Translations under genes and position numbers: made by a program
The notes under the pieces: model-generated
The model's input: only the letters and a program-made list of their open reading frames with translations
What the model was told of the DNA's origin: nothing
The model's database searches: none
Shown: piece by piece, positions 56,191 to 64,000 of the stretch
Layout: each line of letters opens with the position of its first letter
Position numbering within the stretch: the stretch's first letter is position 1
Assembly: GCF_020520425.1 (NCBI RefSeq)
Contig: NC_079488.1
Location: forward strand, 87,463,285-87,527,284
DNA length: 64,000 nucleotides
From: Spinacia oleracea
Lineage: Eukaryota; Streptophyta; Magnoliopsida; Caryophyllales; Amaranthaceae
Reading direction: 5' to 3'

Positions 56191-56940
56191 TTTATCCCTG
56201 AAATACACAATTCAAGGTCTCACTAACGATTTTCCAGCCAAAACATAAACAAGGTTCAGTAATCGATAAGTTTGGTGGAATCAAACAATTCTTTATGCAC
56301 TTGTAAATGTAACACTTAAACAATTAGCACATGCACATACATAACAATCAATTTCTTATCATTGACTAGCTACTAATGCACATATAATTCTATCTTATAT
56401 GCCCTTCTTATACTACCCATCTCTCATAAACTAAAGCATTAGAATCATTTATATAACGAAATAAAAGGACGAAAATATAATAAAATTATAACGTAGAGTA
56501 ATAACATAAATAAAAATATAACATAAGTAAAATGAAATAAGTTAAGAAAATGCGTAGCGAATAAATTCGAGAATAAAGTTATTAATTCGAAAAGATTTAT
56601 ATTTCCTAATTAACGAATTCTAACTCTTGAAACAACTTAAAAAAAATTGAACTCCTTTTTAAAAAAAAATGTATTCATATTATTTTTATTTATTTGTTTG
56701 AATAATAAATAATAAAAAAAATAAATGTCCAAAGTATCACTTTAACTTGGAAAAATAATTTGATTTCGAACGTAAATAAGGAATATCGTATACTTTCAAA
56801 CAAGGTAAAATGAAATCGGCCCCCCAAAAAAAAAGTACCAATTTTTGAACACTATAATACGTAGAATCTCGATTTTTAAGAAATTTATTTTAAATAACTA
56901 GATAGTTAGGCGCCTAAAAATTTATTAAAGTAAAACCTTA
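56191..56940 (-). other. D leader between PBS and ORF1
   Basis: No gene. AT-rich with A and T homopolymer tracts, collinear with 19061-19802 in A3. On the minus strand it includes a pyrimidine-rich stretch ending in TATTTCAG just before the ORF1 ATG, a possible 3' splice site. Confidence 0.45.
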
Positions 56941-56957
56941 GCTTCTAGATACCACTT
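56941..56957 (-). promoter_or_regulatory. Primer binding site of D
   Basis: Minus-strand AAGTGGTATCTAGAAGC lies immediately beside the LTR start. It is the same motif as in A3 at 19044-19060 and resembles an initiator-Met tRNA complement. Confidence 0.65.
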
Positions 56958-59691
56958 TGTAACACCCCGACAATTCCTTTTTTCTAAAACAACCCTTTTA
57001 TAAATATAACTATAGAGAATTATCAAGGCATTATCGCCCGTGTGGAAACGTACGGCTTATTCAGAATTTTGCAGCGGAAAACATAAAACTAACTTTTAGG
57101 TTCATAAATAATTGATTACATATTAAGTCCAAAACCAATTAACGGAAATAAAGAAATACGAATAGTACGACAACTTTCAAATATAAGTTAACAAATTAAA
57201 TCACTTAATTAAACAAATAGAACTATAAGCTCTCTAATCCCGATCCCAATGATGCATCATCTTCAAACCTGTAGATGGGCAACGCTTATTGATCCTTAGA
57301 GACTGCTCACCAAAGATGGGTCATCACAGGATCAATAGGCATAGCCATGATCAACACACACAAACAAAGCACGTAATCAGCAAAGCTGAGTACTACATAC
57401 TAAAGCAATAATAATCCTAACATGATACTATTAAACATAATTAAGGGCAGACAAAGCATGATAACCTGACGACCATACTTAACTAGACTAAGCTAGACTG
57501 GACTAGACTTTTATAACAATAATATTAATTTAATTGAAATAGGCAATGGACCGAGTTTTCTAGCTAGGCGAGGTACGGGCGCGACTCCGTAACCTCAGTG
57601 ACCTGCGATATCGAGGAACGTTTGACTGAAAATAGGACGCGGTGATCAATCCGGTCCGAATGAAAGGCCATGGGCTACCACCATGAACCCCAACTCCTGT
57701 TTGTCCGTCACTTTAGACGTGCACAGTCTAAAGCTATTGCTACTCAGTTTCACTTTACGTGATTTACAAATTGACACCCTGTTATGACTCAACAATCACA
57801 TAAGGCATGCAACTCACATTTATTTATAACTGTTTTTATCTTGGAATTGAGTAAGTGATCACAAAGGCATCAAACAAGACTCATTCCAATTAACTCCAAT
57901 CTTTTCTTTAATACTGATCAACCCCTGAATATGGGTATAAGGTTTCAACTTACTAAATGAGGTCCTCCGCCCTCATAAAGTAGTGAAAAGCTAAAAAGGG
58001 AACAACAATTAACTGATCTGAATTATATACTAAATAATCTAGTGTTCCCAATAAAACATGTTTGCATCAATCTTCCATACTAACATGTTATAATCCTCAA
58101 AATGCAATAAAGGTTTAATATGTTCATCCAACAGTATCGAACATGCAATTTCAACCTGACTAAGTTCATCCACAACATTAACATAACCAAGTTCATCAAT
58201 AATTCAACATGGTTTCAACAATTAGCACACATTCCAAGCACACAGGTATGTACGTACCTTGTGTAAACAAACTAATAGGCCACTTTAACACTTTGAGAAG
58301 TCGCCTAAAGAGAATTCTCCGCCTAAAACAACCAACAAATATTCCCAATCAACTTCTAATCACTCACAACAATAACAAAGCATTCTAAATACATCCTAAA
58401 CATATTTAGAACATTCCGTAACATTGAAACGTGCACATTTGATTTCCTAGCATCATAATTATTGAATTAGTGATTGAAATTCGTTGAAAACTCTTCGCAA
58501 ACATTATACTTTAAATTTCCAGCAATAGACCAAAGTAACATGCTTAGAACATCCCAACAATAATTTTAATAATCCACAATCATCCTACCATAATTTAAAA
58601 CCATTAAAACCTTAAACATTCATACTTTAATAATTAAAATCATTATTTCAATCAAATTGCATAATCTGAAAATTAAATTATTAATTACGCAAAACTTAAA
58701 ATCTAAAATTCATCATTAATTTGTAAAAACTATAATTTAATTCAAGTAAAACATGAATTATATTAATAAAACGTAATTAAAACATTAATTAGTTTTAAGG
58801 GTTTAAGAATTAACCAAGAGAGAGAGAATGAGTTTGCCGACGGGAAAGGGGCGGCGGCAGCAGGCAGGGAGGTGCGGCAACAGGATCTGGAAGGGCCACA
58901 AAGGCTAGACACCGCAGCTGTGGCGCCGGTGGGTGGTGGCTGTGCTTGTTGCGTGCGAAAGGAGAAAGGAGAGAGGGAGCTGATGGTCGGTGCAGCAGCG
59001 TGACAGCAGGTGTGCGACTGCTGTGAGGACGACGGCGGTAGGGGTTGCAGCGACACCGATGGAGTGGTGGCTGCGCAATAACAGAAACGTGAGTGAGGAG
59101 GAGGAAAGCTAAGTAACCATGAGAAGGAGAACGAAGCAGCAAGAAAAGAACGAAATAGAAAAGGAGAGGAAGGAGAGGGGGTTACCAGCGAGGATGACGG
59201 TGGTCCGGTGGCTGGGTCGACGGTGGTCCGGTGGCTGGGTCGGCGGCCAGCAAGGTTACACGTGAAGGAGGGAAGGAGAGAGGAGGGTTTTGCTTTTTTT
59301 TTGATTTTCACGTGAAATTGAAAAGGGAAGGGTTTTGGCTTTGCTAATTGATTTCACGTGAAATAGAAGAGGAAGAGAGGAGATTCCTTGGGTTTTATTA
59401 TTTTGGGCTTCACCCATTTGGGCTAGAGTTTGGGATTTAGTTTTAGGATTTCAATCCAAAATCTTTTAGGATTGTTTTCTAAATTCAATCGTTTTTCGAA
59501 ATCCGAGTTCTTTTCAACATCAAATTTTAAAATTAGTTTTGATTTCATAAATCGTTGAAACATTTAAAATGTATAAAAATAAATATTCGTAAGTTACATA
59601 TTCATTTCTAAATTTCGTAAATTCTATTTAAATATAATTAACTATACGTTACAATATATTAATAAAATGTATAATATTACGGGGGATTACA
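56958..59691 (-). repeat. Middle LTR of D
   Basis: 2,734 bp, the same length as the left LTR. Only two differences were noticed by eye (C/T near 49646/56981 and A/C near 52317/59652). The hairpin is at 57711-57733. It serves both as 5' LTR of the left unit and 3' LTR of the right unit. A polypurine tract follows at 59692-59712. Confidence 0.88.
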
Positions 59692-59712
59692 ATCTACCCC
59701 TCTTAAAAGAAG

Positions 59713-61758
59713 TTTCGTCCCGAAACTTGACACGAAAATTGAAACATTTTTCCAAACTTTTCAACTTGTTCTTACTGGAGAAGTACTTGTGCACTCATGT
59801 GCACTCTTTTGCCAACTTAAAGTTGCTTGTGTTACTTATGAACATCTTTTTCTTATGCGGAGAATCTATTTACTTTGCACCAACATGTATAAGTTGCTAA
59901 AAATGAGCATAAAGTGCATACACTTGCCATAAAAATAGGTAAAAAGCGCGAATTTCTATCGCATTCTACCCCTCTTAAAGAAAACGAGTTACGCCCTCGT
60001 AACTCATCTCCGGGAACAACTCTGGATAATTCTCTTCAACAAATTCTGGCCCCAATACTATATTTTCACCAAAATCATTCCAGCAAGTGGGACTTATACG
60101 CTTCTTTCCATACATTTCCTCAAAAAGGTGTCATCTTAATGCTCGCATAGTAACTATTGTTGTAAGAAATTCAGTCACTCTAGTTGGTCTTCCCAATTAC
60201 CCTTAAAGTCAATAACACAGGATCTCAACATATATTTTGTAGTAATCTCAGTCTTGTCTATCGGTTGCAGGGTGGAAAGAAATACTCATTTCAATCTCGT
60301 TCCCAAGATTCACTAGACCTTTTTGCCAAAATTTTAGACTTTTATGGTCGGTAAGGATCTCAAATGTTGCCCCATAAAGATAATGTCTCCAAATCATTCA
60401 AGGCGAACGCACTAGCGGCTAGCTTTAGGTCATGGGTAGGGTAATTGGTTTCATAAAGTTTCAATTGACGCGACAACAGGTGCGGAAGTCAAACGCTCTT
60501 TCAAAATTTAGAAAGCTTTCTCCCATTTCTCACTCCACTCGAATTTTGATTCCTCTTTCAACAAGTTGGTCAATGGTTTTGCTCTCTTCGGAAAGTGTTT
60601 CACAACTCCTATAATGGTCATCTAGGCTTAGAAAACTTCAAGTATCGGACACGTTCTTTGGAGTAGGTCGCTCACTCACAGCTTGAATCTTAGCAGGATC
60701 TACAGAAATTCCTTCTGTTCAACTTTTCCTTGTTACCGAACCTCATTACGCTTTTCATGGGTGTATAACTTTTGGGCTTTTCTCTTAGCTCTTGCGCCAA
60801 TTCATGTATTTCTTTACATCTTTTCCAGACAACAATGATTTCTAACGATCCTGGACCACTCAAATCGTCTCTTAGATTTATTCCCTTACGTAACATAGTT
60901 CTCAATCAAGTTAGTCCTTCACTTTTCCGTTGGTGTCACTTATACACATATGACTTCAAGATTTGTATACTTCATCTAATAAAACTAGATTCTTCCTAAG
61001 CGTCTCCAAGTAATCCTCAAGTGTTTGTCATGCTCTTTCTCATTCCTTGCTTAAATAGGGATATCATCAATAACATCATAACAAACTTAATTCGGAATTC
61101 GTAGAAAATCTCATCCATCAAATCCATAATTATGGCATGTGCATTGGTTAACCCAAACGACATTACTCTAAACCCATAATGACAATAACGAGTCCTAATG
61201 AGGTCTTATAGGCCCTTATCAGCTATCCTCAATTGGTGATACTTCAAACACAATCAGTCTTCAAGAACACACTCGCCCAATTCAATTGACCCAATATGTC
61301 ATCTATCCTAGGCAAAGGATACTTGTTCTTGATGGTTACATTGCTTAGCTCCCTAAAATCGATACACAATCTCACACTCTCATCTTTCTTCTTAATAAAC
61401 AACGCTAGAGCTCCCCGTGGTGATGCATTAGGCCTAATATAACCCTCATCGAACAATTCTTGAAACTATGTCTTCAATTCACTCATTCCAAGAGGTGTCT
61501 ATCAAGTGCTCTGGATATAGGTGTCGGTCCGGGATTCGACTCTATTGTGAACTCAAGGGCTCTAGCTGGTGACGTACTGGCAATTTCACTCGGAAACACA
61601 TCAAAGAATTCATTCACCATGGGAACGTCCTCGATCTTGACTCCAATTTCTTTACTCCCATCTAGCACCCTACAGAAAAATAGTTCACGCTCCCTATTCA
61701 TCAATTTCCTCACTCGCATTACAGAAATAACCAAAGGTTCTTGGACTACCCAAAACAT
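59713..61758 (-). pseudogene. Decayed gypsy pol of D, copy 2
   Basis: A near-identical copy of 52378-54423 offset by 7,335. It carries the same RT fragment (61456-61244), the same linker fragment (61758-61483) and the same stops. Single-base differences were seen near 61062 (A/T), 61406 (C/T) and 61840 (A/T). Confidence 0.75.
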
Positions 61759-62246
61759 CTATACGAGGTCAATCTTCCAATATGGTTCCTTACATTTACT
61801 TTCTGAATTTCACAGTACGTCTATCTTAGACTTGTACAAACTTAGTCTATTCCATCCTAAGGTTTATGAATTTTTGTGCCTTTTGCTTTCTCATAAAAGG
61901 GGTTTCCTTAAGGCAGTAAAAAAAACGAATCCCAATTGAATCTCTCAACAGCGCTAAGTCTAACCCCATTTTCTCTCCACCATAAATCAGCTTCATCTTC
62001 CAAGTACAGTACAACTTGACCCACTCTCATGTTCTCAAGACAGTTCAAATCCCCAAACAGTTTCTTGAACTCTCTAACCTAGTTCTCTAAAAAGTAAGAT
62101 CAGTTTCCCCCTTAAAGTATGGTGACTTAACTTTGGCTAGTCTTTTTAAACATGTCCCCAGCAGAATCGGGACGCTCAATTCTCTCTTGGATCATCTTTT
62201 CCGTCAAGAGGCGAATAGCGACAACTAAGTCATTATTGCTTGACAT
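61759..62246 (-). pseudogene. Decayed gypsy gag of D, copy 2
   Basis: A near-identical copy of 54424-54911, with ATG at 62246 and the same disruptions. The leader continues to 62880, where the copy ends just after the position of the ORF1 stop. Confidence 0.75.
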
Positions 62247-62882
62247 TCTAGTGTGCGACCTAAAATTAATTACTCTACGATCCATAACTCATATTTCCCC
62301 TCTACGAAAGAAATTTAGATTTGATCATAGAGATCGCATCAACAAACACTTATTCAAGAATGTACACCAATAATAGAGCAATCATCGTCACTCATTCAAG
62401 AAAATATCCCCATCAAGGACATACAATTTGAAAACCAATGAATGGAAGTTCAATCACAACAAATAAGTAATAATATTCCCATTCGGGTGCCCAAAATAAA
62501 CTCATGATCATTTGGATTATCTATAATCTAGCTTTATTCCTCGAAACAAAATGTTGATAACACTTCCTAAATCGTAACATCGAGTTTGTCCTAAAATAAA
62601 GTAAAGGTTCTATGATATAAATTTAAACTACTGTTGGCGAATTATGGAATTCCCAAATTGGAAAAAAAATACTTTAACTTCTATTGCTGACTCTATAAAG
62701 GTTTATTATATCCTTGAAAATAATAAAGAACATTTCAAACTTCAATAAACTTTAACCTTAAACTGTTGTAGCTTTGCTACTTATTCTTTAAAACATAAAA
62801 GAGCTAATTAACTATTTATGACTTCAAAATATTTGTGGCCTCTTGCCTATCCATTGCTCCTGAAACTTGCGGAGTGAAATTT

Positions 62883-63008
62883 AAAATGTATAAAAATAAA
62901 TATTCGTAAGTTACATATTCATTTCTAAATTTCGTAAATTCTATTTAAATATAATTAACTATACGTTAAAATATATTAATAAAATGTATAATATTACGGG
63001 GGATTACA
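62883..63008 (-). repeat. Truncated right LTR of D (126 bp)
   Basis: It matches the last 126 bases (plus-strand view) of the left LTR, including GGGGGATTACA. It is joined to internal sequence with ATTTA shared by both parents (62879-62883). The single site that separates the left and middle LTRs here (GTTAAAAT versus GTTACAAT) matches the left LTR. Confidence 0.85.
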
Positions 63009-63013
63009 ATTAC

Positions 63014-63509
63014 TAAAACTATTAGAATTAGTATATGATTAAATTCCTATTCCTAAAAGGATAAATTAATTAATTAGAGTTCTAGTAGGATTCTAAGTTT
63101 AATTAATTCGTATCCTACTAGGATTCCAATTCCCTTTCCATAACTCTATAAATACGTGCCTAGGGTCACATATTTTTAGAGATTAATTCAAGTATTCAAA
63201 GTGAGTTTTGAGAGAAAAATTCAGCCATATTTCTTACCTAAGAGTGCCGAAAATTCTAGTACCTTAAGGGCGATTCTAGTTGGTCAATCTTAAGGCGGAT
63301 CCGGACGTGCTGTGGACTATCTACGGAGGGACGACACTTGGAGTCCTAAAGACTTGTTCTTGTTCGGTTTGGGCGCAGCTAGGGAAGGCACGCAACAAAG
63401 AGTATGCATCTAAATTATGCTATATGATTATGTGTAAATAATATGTATTCCTGGCTTAATGGTTGTTTCCGCATGATTTATGTATTGTCATATGTATCAT
63501 AACCTAACA
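63014..63509 (+). repeat. Second LTR of copia B2, right part
   Basis: Continues the LTR cut at 49622 ('taaaactattagaattagta') after the D target duplication and ends CATAACCTAACA. Joined lengths (874 + 496) equal the 1,370 bp of the first LTR. Confidence 0.9.
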
Positions 63510-64000
63510 GTGGTATCACGAGCCCCTTATTATTTTCATAATCTAAATTGCATGAACATGGTTAAATATTACAAATTTGCAAGAATTAAAAGGGGTGATT
63601 AATTTTCGTAATTGTTAATTAATTGCAAATTGCGTTTATTTAATTATACGTACGCAGTTTTTCGGCAGTTTCTTCGTTACTCATCCAAATGGAGTGATTT
63701 TTGTGTCAATTCCGCATGTAAAAGGCATTCTAAAATTTTGACAAAAATAATATTTTTCTGCCGAACCCAGAATTCTCAAATTCGAAGCCTAACTATGACT
63801 TTTCGAAGGTTTTAGTTTTTCGAATGCAAAATTTCGTAAATTTAAGATGTTAAATTAAATATTTGCGATTCTTGTTGATAAATCTTGAATTTTTGATTGA
63901 CCTACTGTATATGTTTAACAAGTTTGAATGCCTAGCCTTGTTAATTATGCAATCTAATTTGTAATTATGATTAATTTGTTGAAAATTAGAATTAATTTGA
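63510..64000 (+). mobile_element. Second B2 interior begins (PBS and leader)
   Basis: TGGTATCACGAGCC (PBS, from 63511) and about 490 bp of leader repeat 28725-29215 almost exactly; a few substitutions and one short indel near the end were seen. A lone element should end at 63509 with AGAAC and B1 gag. Instead the interior restarts, showing a tandem LTR-INT-LTR-INT arrangement that runs out of the window. Confidence 0.85.

Larger units (their letters stand above)
49623..63008 (-). mobile_element. Gypsy element D (family A relative), tandem and partly deleted
   Basis: From left to right: LTR (49623-52356), interior (52357-56957), LTR (56958-59691), partial interior (59692-62882), and a 126-bp LTR end (62883-63008). 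Target duplications are ATTCC (49618-49622) and ATTAC (63009-63013), one mismatch. The unit 49623-55545 recurs at 56958-62880 with an exact offset of 7,335 and only about six base differences seen by eye. The right end has lost most of one LTR, the PBS and ORF1 through a junction at ATTTA (62879-62883). Confidence 0.88.
27355..63509 (+). mobile_element. Ty1/copia element B2, tandem form, hosting elements C and D
   Basis: Plus-strand copia of the same family as B1. Parts: first LTR 27355-28724, decayed interior 28725-34327 continued at 46848-48748, second LTR 48749-49622 continued at 63014-63509. Interior (PBS onward) begins again at 63510, so at least two units share the middle LTR. It was inserted into B1 gag; AGAAC (27350-27354) is the expected left target duplication. 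The two LTRs, each 1,370 bp once D is removed, differ at roughly eight sites by eye. Confidence 0.8.

Overview
This is plant nuclear DNA. It is AT-rich and almost entirely made of long LTR retrotransposons of Ty3/gypsy and Ty1/copia type, with a small genic margin at the left. The only host gene I can support is a 5' portion of a gene resembling the plant senescence-associated AAF family, which points to an angiosperm. Retrotransposon families of this flavour remind me of Caryophyllales (spinach/quinoa/beet), but that is memory only and weak.

Layout. 1-3283: minus-strand AAF-like gene start, with a 2.5-kb first intron carrying a non-autonomous Helitron. 3284-4546: spacer. 4552-6467: solo gypsy LTR with a perfect 5-bp target duplication. 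6746-7195: relic copia LTR. 7196-21242: a composite of one gypsy family (here 'family A'). Two pol-less elements are fused head to head around position 12177. The right one ends in a truncated LTR abutting a third copy (intact 5' LTR, PBS, an extra ORF upstream of gag, start of gag). 21243-27354: copia element B1 (minus strand), which broke that gag. 27355 onward: copia element B2 (plus strand, same family), which broke B1's gag-pol. B2 has a decayed interior, and its second LTR is followed again by PBS and interior at 63510-64000, so it is a tandem LTR-INT-LTR-INT. Two elements lie inside B2. Element C, Athila-like, is at 34328-46842 with TSD GGCAT and intact gag-pol. Element D, related to family A and on the minus strand, is at 49623-63008 with TSD ATTCC/ATTAC, inside B2's second LTR.

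The nesting gives a relative history: copia relic, then family A composite, then B1, then B2, then C and D. C looks young (about nine differences seen by eye between its 1,484-bp LTRs) and potentially autonomous. D is itself LTR-INT-LTR-partial INT-truncated LTR, made from two copies of a roughly 5.9-kb stretch offset by exactly 7,335 bp and almost identical.

Most interesting signals: (1) a 214-codon ORF with a strongly acidic tail between PBS and gag in family A, still open and of equal length in D where gag and pol are wrecked; (2) a TACTAAT/TGCAG splice-acceptor-like motif just before gag; (3) pol-less gag elements joined head to head; (4) repeated tandem LTR-INT architectures; (5) arrays of the short palindrome GCCCG(A/T)CGGGC in C's LTRs and again between its two ORFs; (6) perfect hairpins overlapping polypurine tracts in the copia family and in C. 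All comparisons were made by eye; no alignment or database search was run.
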